Positions 23,401 through 34,879 of a DNA stretch of 64,000 nt are shown here, piece after piece. The first letter of the stretch is position 1, and each line of letters begins with the position of its first letter. Below the pieces are notes generated by a model, which did no database searches, had not been told where the DNA came from, and saw only the letters and a list, made by a program, of their open reading frames with translations. The translations under genes and the position numbers were made by a program. Origin of the DNA: Arcuatula senhousia (Eukaryota > Mollusca > Bivalvia > Mytilida > Mytilidae); NCBI GenBank assembly GCA_963971305.1, contig OZ020306.1, forward strand, positions 36,167,512-36,231,511, in the 5' to 3' direction.

Positions 23401-26400
23401 TGTTCTCAATCATGTATACTGGTTTTGTCGTGCCCCTTCGGACGTTTGACACTGAAACGTCCAATTGGTGCCTCTTCATTTCATTTAATATTCAAATAAA
23501 TTAATAAACCTGTATATTTTATATAAGATGCTGATTTTTACGTCGGTTATGGATCATTTAAATGGTTCAACAGAGCAACGAAGAATTCTTACGAAACAGA
23601 GACTGGTTACACTAAGTGCGTTACGTGTAAAGAACTGTTGGCTGTTCTAATAACACCAGACATACGCACGAATATCAAATCCAACCAGCGGTGTCCTATA
23701 AAGAAGGGTGGTAAGATAAATCTTTAAAACGAGTATAAAATACTGACAATTTTTGCCATAAGATAACCCCCATTGGAAGGTGATGATTTCGATACAAAAT
23801 TGAATTTATTTTCAAACCAATTTTTGATATTAAAAAAAGTTGTGCTGCTCTTTTGTGTAAAAAGTAACAATTAATTAACACAGCAAACAACATATTTAAA
23901 TAAGTTAATCGTCCCCGCCTCAACACGGAGCAGGGACATAGAAATGCCGGTGTCCGTCTCTCTGTGTGTGCGTGCGTGTGTCTGTCCGTCCGTCACACTT
24001 TTTTTGCTACAGATTTCTCAGCTTCTCTTTTCCTAAGCTTTCAATAGAAAATAATGAGATGTGGAATAAGTGTACGCGACAGAGACTACAATCAAGCGGC
24101 AATTCACAAAAAACCACAATGGACAACAACCAGCAGCTTTCAAGGAGGCCAGTAGGCGCTGCTCGCGGTTCTGCAATTTGCCCATCGTCTAAATAAAATG
24201 CATATAATTCAAATCCAGTCCTGAAATAGTCACAGATAGACCCCCTTATTAAACAAGGAGCAGAAAACACCAAAATGACAAGTACAAACGAAAGCTTTGT
24301 CAAGGATTCCTGGATTCATTCAGGTAGGGGACCCATGTGGTGGGATGCGTTTTCAAGGTCTTTCGCTCACATATTTCCTTCTTAAACTAGCTGACTTTGA
24401 ATCTTTTTAATGGCAAAAAATGGAAATTATTTCGTAACAGATTTTTTAGCTATTGCTATCTGTAGGCTTTTGATATTTGGTATGCAGCTTATGGTAGGGG
24501 TCCCATATGGTGGGATGCGTTTCCAGGTCTGTCACTTATGGCCCTGTCACACTATAACCTATTAGCCAACGTGTGCCGACGTTTTAGAATATATTTTCAA
24601 CACGCTGGTGTGCGTTGCGGAAGTTTTGTACACGTTATAAACACGCTTCAAACACGTTAGCGAACGTCAGCGTGCGCTGGTGATCGCCGAGTGCGTCGCA
24701 AATTTTTCAACATGCTTAAAATTTCCGACGTTCGCCAACGTGTTAGAAATAAATTATTCAAACGCTAGGCATAAGTTAGAAGGACGTTATACACACGCTG
24801 ATGGACGCTATGTGGTCGTTGTGCGCACGTTGAAATGCGTTTGACGAACGCTTTAGCTAAATGGAAACAAACGTGTCTAGCGATAATGCAGCGCACGTCT
24901 AGCGTCAGTCTTATACGACCAAGAAACCTATTCACCGTTTTAAAACGTGTACAGAGCGCACAGAGCGTCATTTTAACGAACGAGTAGCGTATCAACCCCA
25001 TAATTTTATTAGTTAGATTGAATTACAAGGGGGAAAGTCAATTTCAAAAGCTTCAATAATTCAAACCTGAAAAAAAACTTTTTACAAAAAAAAAAAAAAT
25101 GAACTAAGCCAAAAAAATCTTGAATATAACAAAGATAACTTAGATGGTCTGGAATTGAAAGTAATTCTTGCAAATTGTAATACACCTGTCGTGTTTTCGG
25201 TGGACATTTTTTTTTGTATAAAAATACTCAAATACAAAGAGTAACGACAGTCTAACTTCAATACTCAATTGAAATAATGTGTATTTTAAATATTCAATAA
25301 GCATACGCGTTTTTCTCTATTAAGGACATCCGTCATGCTGTCTGCGATCATTTAGGATTAGTCAAGTGCTATAAAAAGGATGCTAGGCAAAATTTACAGA
25401 CCGGTATTTCTTACATGTATATACTCATTTGAGATTTTGAGAGTTTGTTAACAAGTGCATGCATTCCTCTCTGTATATTTTTGGCATATCAAAATATAAA
25501 ATCTACACTATACTTTATTCTTTTAGGCTGAGTGCAAAAATTATCACCATTGTTTAAAAAACGGCTTAAGAATAATTATACATTCATATTACCAAAACGC
25601 TGAAAACCAATATTTCTATAACGAAACTATTTCTCTAATTATTAATTAATCCAGCAATACATTTAAGCCAGATAATAGATCTATTTGGGCTATTGTGAAA
25701 TAATACTAAAGAAAATAACAGATCCTAGGTCTCCCCACCGAGAGAAAAAATTATAAGTTAGACTAACGCTATGAAAGCGTTCTGCAGTCGTCACACTTGC
25801 GCTAGGCAAACGTCAAGTACGCCGGACAAACGCTATAGATAAGTTTTGAATAAGTTTGTCGTGCGTTGGAGGTAGTTAGTCTGACGCTTTGAGGTCGTTT
25901 ACCGAGATATTTTTGAAACTTTTTACAGCGACTGCCAACGTGTTCCAACGTTTTAGAAAATTATTCAAACGTTCGGCACACGTTATAGTGTGACAAGGCC
26001 ATTACCTACTTCCTGTTAATCGAGCCGACTCAGAACGGCGGGGACCCAGGAATTCCATTCTAACTTGTTCATTATGGAGTATTTGTTTTAGCAAAACCAC
26101 AATATTAAAGTAGAATGCTTTGTCTGAAGTTTTTTCGTACCACATATTTGTGTAATTTGTTTTGTTTTCATATCACACGTACATACGAAAATTACGGTAT
26201 CAAAGAAATTCGACGTAATCGTAAAATTGCTTATTGTCTTATAGTTCGATTGATTAGTTTTGTTTAAAAAAAGTTCTTTGTACAGAGAGACATAAGAATG
26301 CCGTCTTACTAAATAAGAAACGTTAATTGACCCCTAAAGAGGTTTTGCCTTATCACATAAACTCACCTTACCGAGTTTGTTATCATTTCATTCCACATGT

Positions 26401-29400
26401 CAATTTTGCTGCCCGATAAACAAACAATACAAAATAATTTTCTAAAATTTGATTATTCTTTATTACAGAAACAATACAATTGACGTACACATCAGAATCC
26501 TTCAGCACCGTTCCATTTGTAAGTCTTTAAAATATTCCTCTTAGTTTTGACTCGCATGCGAAGCAGAGCGGGATATTGGTGTTACTTTACCGGCAGCGGC
26601 GGTGGCGACTGCGGCAGTCACTTAATTTTTGGGTACGGTTTTATGAGCATCTCCTTATCTCAAGAACTAGAGGTCCTAGATTGATGAAACTTGGTATGCA
26701 TATGCACCAATAGTAGCTTAGCACAGTTTCATTCCCATCTTTTGACCTTGATTTTTTTTCGGTTGAGTGACTTTGACCATTTTCAATACATATATTAGCA
26801 ATGTAAAGGTTTTGTGAGCATCTCCATATCTCAAGAACTATAGATCTTAGGTTGATTAAACTTGGTATGCATATGCCCCAGCTTAGCACATATAAGCATC
26901 CCCATCTTTTGACCTTGGCCTTGATTTTCTGGTTGAGTGAACTGAAAATTGTTATTGCATATATAGCAATGTTTAAGTTCTATAAACACCTTTTTATCTC
27001 AGAAACTGAAAATCCTTATAAATTCAAAATAAAGAATTATTGTTTCTGATGGTGCCGGCAGGCGAGACATACATAAGTGTTAACTGATGTTCTATTTCTA
27101 TGTTCTTTCATTTAGACTCAAGGCCGTAAATTGCCTCCGATGAAAGAGGAGGCAGTAGTTTGGGGGCCGCCCAGACCCCCAGAAGCTATGGATTTTTCAA
27201 GAAAACAAATCCAGCTTTCTTGCAAATCCTGATACCATTTCTATTATTTATTGAAGGTAGTTGTTATTATAAAAAGATTAACAAAAAGGTGCTTAATGCT
27301 ACATATTCATATACTTTTCCTAAGTTTGAATTGCAAAAATCTTTAACATCGAACTTTTATGACTTTAAAACTTATGCTTAAACATACAAGCAAGTTAGGA
27401 ACTATAAACAAAGATGTTCAAAAGTTTTTTTTTAACAAGACCCATCATCAGCTGGTACTAAGGCCATTGATATGCTTACGGCTAAGTCTTGAACCCTGAA
27501 AACTAAGGGAGATAAAAAACCGAAAAAATAGGATAGTGATTCTGTTTGTATGGTGCACCCATAGAGTTATGATATATCATAACTCCATGGTGCACCCCAT
27601 GGTTAATGTGTTAAACTTGTTTCTCAGCTAAGGACCATAAGGATAAATATTGGACATATTGACTGGTTTTCATTGCCTATTTTAACATCCTTAAGTTAAA
27701 TGTTAAGACCGGTAACAACATTGCTAAAATTCACAAAGACACGTCGTGGTATTAGATCGAATTGAACGAAAATGGAAACTGGATCTTCCAACAGTCAGTA
27801 AAAAGATAGACTGACAAACTGAGTTTTAACTCACAGACAAGTTAATTGAAGTATTTGAAACGACAAGAGACAGTTTTTGCGCAAAATGAAGACCTGGATT
27901 TGCCCTCTATTGTCTCTTACGCTTTTTGTGTATTTTTTTTAAGGTTCATGCATGATTACAAATAAAACGGTAAGAATATTAGCAAAAACTTAATCTTTCA
28001 ATAAAGAACGAGTTTTATTTCATTTATTTAGATGCTGCCATACATTTTTAAAAATAAATATTTCTTAATTAAATTGTGCCTTTTTATCCTACTTTTTATT
28101 TTTTGTAAAATTACCTTTCGTGATTTTACACCTTACTGCATGTCAAAAAGGAAATTTGTGTATTTTTCATGTTTTATTTTCTTTAATTTAAATGTTTTTA
28201 AAATGAACTTTCGTGTAAGGTCAATGCGTAAAGCTCTGGTGTAAGGTGGAAGATTATGATCGCATTAAAAAAATAATTATATTGCACAGCATAACAGTGG
28301 AAAGAAAAAAAGTTTAATTCTCGGATATTTTGCGATCGCAAAAATAACCCTTATTACGCAAAAAATTTCCACATCTACAATATTGTATACTCTTTTCGTT
28401 TGTATATTTATTTGTAAATATCTGTAAAAACCTGACCTTTTTATCAACTATTTGTCCGATTTTCTCGTTTTATCAAAATATATTTTCGGTGGTCATGTGT
28501 ACCAAAGTTGTTTTTAGTCTATCAGCCAACCCTCGAAAATAGCATTTTGAATGTCTACCCCGGGGAACATCAGTTTTTCGTTGGTTTGGTATAGTTTAAC
28601 ATATAAACTTTCAAATTTACCTTGTTATACCGGACAAAAAGTGTCCAAACAGGGTATAACATGCGCCATTTTGAATGCACCCATTTTGACAGACACAAAT
28701 CATGTTGAAAGCATTGAATTCATATTGCAGTCAATTTTTTACAATGCGATGGAATATAATTTTGTAAGGTGTTATGTAATCTGTAAACTAGAAATAAGAA
28801 TATGGCGATTAATATTTATCGACAAGTATCGATGAAGTACCGATATCGGGACTCTTTTAAACACTCTGTATACGTGGCTTTTTTCCCCTTAATTTTTGCA
28901 TTTTTTCGTAAATGTAGTCATATTTGCAATGTATGTTTGCTTTTAATGACCATTAATCGTTCATTGATATGTATTCTGATCATTACAATCGATGGTTATT
29001 TAGAAAGTTACACCAATGGGCAGATAATCGAGCCTCAAGACTTCCTATGCATTTTTGAGCTAAAACGATGCATTTAACATTCTTTTTCATTGTATTTATT
29101 CGTTGTAAATTATGTTTTTATCTAAAATGTGTGGTAATATACAAATACACATCGATATAATAATCAAGAACCACATTTGCACAATGCTTTTTTAGTAAAA
29201 AAGGGGGGGGGGTCTATGTAAATGCTTTTAAAGTTTTAAATATCACAATGTTTTGTTCTATAATATGACATAAAATGCACAAAACGGTTCAAAAATGTAA
29301 AAATAGTAACATTGAATATATGTACAATATCTTAAGGCTTACTTTCCTTGATTACTTTGAAGTGAAATATGCAAATTTTAGTGCAATTGTAAACGCCAGT

Positions 29401-32400
29401 TCTGAAAAAAAAAGATTAACCAATCTCTCTATTGAATAGGAAGGTTTGGCACCATAAAACAAGATTTTACCAAATCAGGACCATTGTGATGTTCAATTTT
29501 TCTGGTATTTCATTACATTTTTGGTGTTTTTTATTTCCTTGGAGAAACTGATCATCCCAGTTTGGTAATATTGTTGTTAATTGAATTTAATAAGTTTATT
29601 AGAGAGAAAATATTATTTACAACTTATGTTTTTAAAATAAATGTTTGCTTTTTTTATAAACAAAAATCGCTAATAATTTTCATTTTAGCACTTTTAAGTG
29701 TGCAATATAGTATATGTGTAAGCAGGTCTTTTTTGTTGTTCAGACTGCAATGTCAGATTGTAGCTATATATAAACGTCATTTGTAAGCGATGCATTTGCC
29801 ATTTTTGTCGATTTAGATAATTTTTGTTTACACAATTTTTATTACTAGAAGGGTCAGATATCAAAGATAAGGAATGAGCCATGGTTATAAATGTACTTTT
29901 CACATCTGTCTGTGCGTAAATTTACAATTTCTTGCGTCATTTTACACAAGACTTACTTCTATTTTTTGCACACAGTTTTATGATATGAAAATATTAATGA
30001 ACATCAAAAAATACATAAATTTTTATACATATTGGTGAAAAAATTTATTGGAAACCTACAATGTTTTGTGCAAAAGTAATTTTTTGATTAATTAAATTGT
30101 TAAATTAACTCTCGTTTAGACATGAGCTCGCTATCTTAATTGCTTATCATTGTCTTTGTGTTGTCTGTTTTCTCATGGTGTTGTCTTTGTTGTTTTCTGG
30201 TTTTGTCTTTGCCCTTTCGGACTTTTGACATTAGCATGTCCCATTGGTAGCTCTATGCTTCGTGCATCTAAAGTTCAGTACAGCAATTATATACAGTAAA
30301 TTGCATTAACTGGAAGAAGGAAGAAGATTCTACCAAGATGTTTTAAAAAAGAATATTTCTCTACGTGCTTTGTTTTGGTAAAAAGTAGATTTGAAATAGT
30401 TATTAAATGTATTGTTTTGTTTGACTCTTTGTTGTAAATTTTAACATGTAAAACGCCTTACTGATTACAAAAAGGATATATCTTGTCAATAATTGTGTAT
30501 AACTGAAAGCAGAGTTTGTTGTCTTTGAACCAGCGTCAGTATACGTACATGCGTTTCTGTATTTGGTGTGCAGCTTTCGACATCGAATATTTAAAAAATG
30601 TCGGAAATTTTTTTTCACGATTTTGAATGCTTTTAGAAACTGCTCATTAAAATGCATTGTTATTCTACAGTTACTGAGTCTGTCAGAGACAGCAAAGCCA
30701 CTCTCCTGAACACTTATCTAAATGACGCAAAGACATTTCATTGATGTATACTTGACTTATAAATTAAATGTATCGTAAAACCCTTTTGCAACGAAGTCCC
30801 AGACAGGTAGCACATCGATGGTATGAGTTATAAATAATATTTTACGTCTTAAAAGTAAAAACCAAAGTTATAAACATAGGAGCAATGCAACCAAATGTAA
30901 AGTTTGAATCGTATTAACAAGTATGGCTGTCCTTTTGCTATTTAGGAGGAGTAACTCTAATCTTCCAACCTAAAATCTGCACTCTGATTTTCACCACAGA
31001 ATACTGATTTTTGCCCATGCCAAAACTTTTTTAACTTCTTATTAACTTCAGTTCAATGTTAAAAATATTTTGATAGAAATTTTATTAAACATTTCAAAAT
31101 GAATTTTAAATTTGATACAAGACGAGTCCTAAAATGTAAGATTTTGCTTGTATGAGCTTCTAGGAACCTTTATGCGACCCGAGATTCCGGCTGTGGCTTA
31201 TTTAAGATGCCAGCTCACACAGTTTTCTTTACATACTCCGATTTTCCTTCACCGAAGGTTTGCATCTCTGTGTTGTGTACATTAGAGACCTACTCAAAAG
31301 CATTCAAGATGTACCCCCTTTACGTAAATGTGATGTCTTAACAAAAGGCAAGGTAACCCAAAACAGTCCGTAGACTTATAGCTATTTCAAAGTGCATTAT
31401 AGATTATTTTTACTAGATGAGCAGCTAGATTGTATCTAAAAATGTATATTACAATATATCATATTACAAACTTATCTAGTGCTTATTGAAAACGGAATGA
31501 TAAGGACAGAAACATGTGCGTCTTACTTTTATGTCATTGGTACCGAAATACAACAAACTCTTTTCCTCTACGAATACACGACTTGACGCATTTGCAACAT
31601 ATGTCCTTTATGATTTCATTAGTGAAGGTTTTAACCTTGTGATGCATTTCATTACCTACCAAAACGTAGTTTTCAAACAGTACACTACTAGGTTAGCCTA
31701 CATTTTCGATAATGTAACTATTGAAAAAAAATATATTAGTGATTTATATCAAAAGGTTAAAAAAAATCATTGATGCCAGAACAAACTTTCATTCAGTGAC
31801 ATTTTTTAAAAAAATGAGATGCATCTAATTCGTTTAAAAAATTACGAATACATAAACTCGTTTTTTTTTAATTTTCACAGCAAAAAGGATGTGAAAGGTT
31901 CAATATATGGAGTTAACGAAGAAAACAAGGCATTAATAGTATATGTTGTACATTTAATTTTACTATTTTTACATGTTTGAACCGTTTTGTGCAATTTATG
32001 TCGAATCAAAGAAGAACACATTGTCATATTAATTATTTTTAAAACATGTACATAGAACCCCCTTTTTGACTAAAAAGCATTATGTAAACGCGGTTTTGAT
32101 AAGTATATCGATGTGTATTTATATATTACCACACCTTCGATATAAAAACATATTTTTCAACGAATAAATATCATTTAAATGTGTGTTAAATGCATCGTTC
32201 CTGTACTGAGGTTTCAGCTCTTATATGCTTAGGAAGTCTTGGGGCTCGATTATCTGGTCATTTTTGTAACTTTCTAAATAACCATCGACTGTTATGATGA
32301 AAATACATATCAATGAACGATTTATGGTCATTGAAAGCAAACGTACATTGCAAACATGACTACAGTGACGAAAAAATGACAAAAATCAAACGAAAAAAGC

Positions 32401-33570
32401 CACGTTTACAGAGTGTTGAAAAGAGTCCCGATATCGGTACTTCATCGATACTTATCGATAAATATTATACGCCATATTTTTATTTTACAGATTACATAAC
32501 ACCTTACAAAATTATATTCCATCGCATTGTAAAAATTTGACAGCAATATGAATTCAATGCTTTCAACATGATTTGCGTCTGTCAAAATGGGTGCATTCAA
32601 AATGGCGCATGTTATACCCTGTTTGGACACTTTTTCCCCGGTATAACAAGGTCAATTTGAAAGTTTACATGTAAAACTATACCAAACCACCCAAAAACTG
32701 CTGTTCCCCGGGGTAGACATTCATCTCGAAAACTAGAGGCCTTTTTCGATTTGGCTGATAGACTATTTCCCATGTATTTCCCTTAAGGGGAAACACTTAG
32801 ACTAAAATAAAATTGTGTCATTTATTTTTTCTGGAAATTTGCAATAATATGTACTTTAGGTAATTGACTTTAATTGCTAAGTCTTCAGAAAATCGAACCA
32901 TAGGTTTCTCGGGAAAATTTTCATTGAACATAATGGAGTTTCACCATTTCATATTTTGATCATTGAGAAGCTTCGTTTCTTTGAATAAATGGCCTGATTA
33001 AAACATTCTAGTGATATTTATGAGTTATATTTCCTTGAAATGTTCCCCTTATAGCGAGCATAGTTCGCAAGCGGGCACGAAGTGCCCGCTCGAGCGGAGA
33101 GCCATACGGTATTTGTTTCCGCGAGAAATTTGCTAATGCTGATTTAGATTTTTTATGGTCCGGAAAGGGTTATTATTTTTACAGGGCCGGAGTGAATGTA
33201 AAAATAATTTATAATAAGGAATAATGCTTAAAAAAATAATAAATTGCGCTTTTTACAAGAAAATAATATTCTTAAAATAATAAATACACATAAGCTGCTC
33301 GTTTCGTCTTGGCACGTACGAAACTAACGTGTCTCGAAGCTTAATCGCCCCATACCATCTCGCCCCAAATACATTATATAAACAAAACGTAGTCCCTTTT
33401 AGCTATGCTCGCATTTAGGCAATGTCTACTCCATATTAAATAACTGGTTGTTGTTCGTTTGTTTCCAGGGATATCAGAGAGTGAACGCATTGATCACGTC
33501 AAAACCGGGCGGAGGACATGTATATGCTTGCTTTAACATCACATCTTACATCCAAGAACCGGATTGGTAA
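20428..33570 (+). CDS. GM2 activator-like / ML-domain secreted protein, paralogue 3 (178 aa, 6 exons)
   Basis: Coding exons are 20428-20430 (ATG only, then gtaagt), 21245-21353, 22045-22134, 23528-23710, 26469-26518 and 33469-33570 (TAA). The gene keeps the phases of the other copies. Exon 2 is 30 bp shorter, removing ten residues between the signal peptide (GLLLVASVSS) and the KPC cysteine. The NWT sequon and core cysteines are kept. An additional Cys appears in TKCVTCKELL, giving five in the mature part. The terminal exon is nearly identical to paralogue 1 (29 of 33 residues). Intron 4 contains a 1.46-kb TIR element and intron 5 (6.95 kb) a 4.25-kb foldback element, yet all splice sites and the frame are intact. 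AATAAA lies at 33756. It is predicted to be a secreted or lysosomal lipid-binding protein; ligand unknown. Confidence 0.85.
21682..21856. mobile_element. hAT-like MITE with internal repeats and TCTAGGG target duplication
   Basis: At least 33 bp of perfect terminal inverted repeat starting CACAGGGACTTGCTCCCC bound a 175-bp element, flanked on both sides by TCTAGGG (21675-21681 and 21857-21863). The centre holds head-to-tail repeats with TTTCGTACCGTACCCTCTAT. It is in intron 2 of GM2A-like gene 3. The TIR start is close to that of the 76-bp element at 60439. Confidence 0.85.
22870..23480 (+). repeat. Reverse transcriptase element tail copies with ORF 3' end
   Basis: Positions 23045-23260 encode the degenerate end of the same RT ORF (LTQKLLTKGCLAPRLLSSL, INKYGISISQM). 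They are preceded at 22905-23035 by a 3'-tail segment and followed at 23265-23480 by another. The order tail, ORF end, tail shows two overlapping or rearranged truncated copies in intron 3 of GM2A-like gene 3. Confidence 0.75.
24045..24330 (-). repeat. Interspersed repeat family A, antisense
   Basis: The reverse complement of family A is present, with GATGTGGAATAAGTGTACGC at its left edge and TCAAGGATTCCTGG toward its right edge. It lies in intron 4 of GM2A-like gene 3. Confidence 0.7.
24539..26001. mobile_element. 1.46-kb TIR DNA transposon derivative (PIF/Harbinger-like TTA duplication)
   Basis: The left end TGGCCCTGTCACACTATAAC matches the reverse complement of the right end with one mismatch. 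TTA flanks both ends (24536-24538 and 26002-26004). Inside both ends are many short words of the type ACGTT/ACGCT/GCGTG in varied order, which look like subterminal binding-site clusters. No transposase frame is recognisable, so it is non-autonomous. It is in intron 4 of GM2A-like gene 3. Confidence 0.8.
26549..27075 (+). repeat. Minisatellite element related to 18118-18660
   Basis: It opens with CATGCGAAGCAGAGCGGGA, contains two to three units with ATCTCAAGAACTA and TTGATGAAACTTGGTATGCA, and ends GCCGGCAGGCGAGACAT. It shares both ends and unit words with the element at 18118-18660. It is in intron 5 of GM2A-like gene 3. Confidence 0.7.
27551..27596. repeat. Near-perfect palindrome
   Basis: Arms with GGTGCACC and GAGTTATGATAT read the same on the other strand with few mismatches, over about 46 bp. 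It is in intron 5 of GM2A-like gene 3. Confidence 0.75.
28515..32765. mobile_element. 4.25-kb foldback element with terminal inverted repeats of about 0.7 kb
   Basis: Positions 28515-29240 and the reverse complement of 32035-32765 align along their length. Both begin TAGTCTATCAGCCAA and share CCCCGGGGTAGACATTC (in its two orientations), GGTATAACATGCGCCATTTT and CATCGATACTTATCGATAAA-type words. Small indels separate the arms. The interior (29241-32034) has only short ORFs, the best being 85 codons at 31516-31773 with no recognisable domain. A TA target duplication is possible because TA flanks GTCTATC at both ends. It lies whole in intron 5 of GM2A-like gene 3. Confidence 0.85.
30115..30260 (+). 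repeat. Reverse transcriptase element tail fragment inside the foldback element
   Basis: TTGTCTTTGCCCTTTCGGAC and the following CCCATTGGTAGCTCTATGCTTC match the 3' tail of the RT element. It inserted into the interior of the 4.25-kb foldback element. Confidence 0.65.
33052..33430 (+). mobile_element. GCGAGCAC-TIR element, copy 2
   Basis: It starts TAGCGAGCATAGTTCGCAAG, contains GGTCCGGAAAGGG and ends with TATGCTCGCATTTAGGCAAT. It is related to 10829-11262 and 34276-34875 and ends about 40 bp upstream of the last exon of GM2A-like gene 3. Confidence 0.65.
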
Positions 33571-33755
33571 AATTTGGAGTTTTTACTTCAATACTGATGC
33601 ATCTTGAATATTTTTATTAACAATTTTACTCGTTTTAATCAATAAGTCGTTGGAGATCCATTTTTATCTGAGAATATTACAGCATACGAAGCGGACTTTG
33701 ATAAATAATGAATCAAAACTCATTTTATATGTTAATTACATCTTCTACTTTTGTT

Positions 33756-33761
33756 AATAAA
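33756..33761 (+). promoter_or_regulatory. Candidate polyadenylation signal, GM2A-like gene 3
   Basis: AATAAA lies about 185 bp after the stop codon of paralogue 3. Confidence 0.4.
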
Positions 33762-34275
33762 AAATATTGTATGTATATAGATCAACATTTGTTACGCAAC
33801 TGTTTTCTTCTTTTTGTTTTGACTATCACGCTCCGAGCTTGAACTCGTTTCCCTCTCTTTCCCATAAATGAGTAAGACAGTTGTATCTATGATATAATGT
33901 TCTTTGACTTTTTTGTCTTCATATATTTACATTTTCGAGAATTAGAACTGTTTGTGTATGTTTTATATATTTGATTAGATAGCAAGTGTTAAGGTTTTAC
34001 GCCCTTTTTATGCTCATGGGCTGCATATAGAGCGGCCAGATAAAAGTTTTATAGAGTAGAAAACAAAGAAGCAATGTGCTATATTGCTATCCATAATATT
34101 ACTACTAGTATTTTGTATCTGTCCGTCGTCTGTCCGCTAAGCCGTTTGTCGGTTCGGACGTACAATGTCGTGTAAAAACAAATTGATTGTTGGGTTGTAA
34201 GATATTGTCATTTGTGACTTTTTTGTGGCTTGAGTTTTTTTGTTGGTTCTTGAATGATGAAAACTTTGATATTTA

Positions 34276-34875
34276 ATAGCGAGCACAGCTCGTAGCGGGG
34301 AGCTCTACAGCAAGTTCCCGCGAAAAAATTGCCTAATGCTGATATTGATTTTTTTCGTCCGGATATTGCTTCTCACAATTTCACGTGCACACAGCTGGTT
34401 CGATGTGAATTTGAAAATAATTACAAATTTTGCTAGTCGCCTTCCAAAAATTTTCTTTGTAAATGTAGAACAAGGAGAAAAATATTCTGATGACGATGAG
34501 TTACAGTAACTTTCATTTTTTAAGTAAAACAATTTTTTTTCTTTTTCTTACATTTTCTTTTTTTACGCTCATTCGCCCCGAATACCTCGTCCCAAACTGA
34601 ACGTTGTAGAAAATGAACATAAATACGATCAAAACAGTGCATCAAAAGTGTAAGTGTCCACGTCTTTTCGGGAATGGGGTCCTCTAGATCTTATATTTTG
34701 AATTCTCAACGATTTTACTCCTAAATCGAGGCGTGGAACTCCGTCATATGAGGGCTAAAAAGAGGATTCAGGGGGAGCGTCCTTAAACTCAAAAGGTATG
34801 TAAAAAGCTGTTCATTGACATCTAATATTTTTGCTGTGCTCGCATTTATGCAATGCCTATCTCATATTATAATCA
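34276..34875 (+). mobile_element. GCGAGCAC-TIR element, copy 3
   Basis: It starts TAGCGAGCACAGCTCG, contains TTGCCTAATGCTGATATTGA and TATTCTGATGACGATGAGTT and ends GCTGTGCTCGCATTTATGCA. It is longer than the other two copies because of an internal stretch around 34640-34820. Confidence 0.65.
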
Positions 34876-34879
34876 CGTT

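Noticed and set aside
28551..29077. ORFs at the left arm of the foldback element (94 and 91 codons)
   Set aside because: The same sequence occurs inverted at the right arm with frame changes, and composition is not protein-like.
31516..31773. 85-codon ORF in the foldback element core
   Set aside because: Too short and without recognisable motifs to call a transposase or accessory protein.
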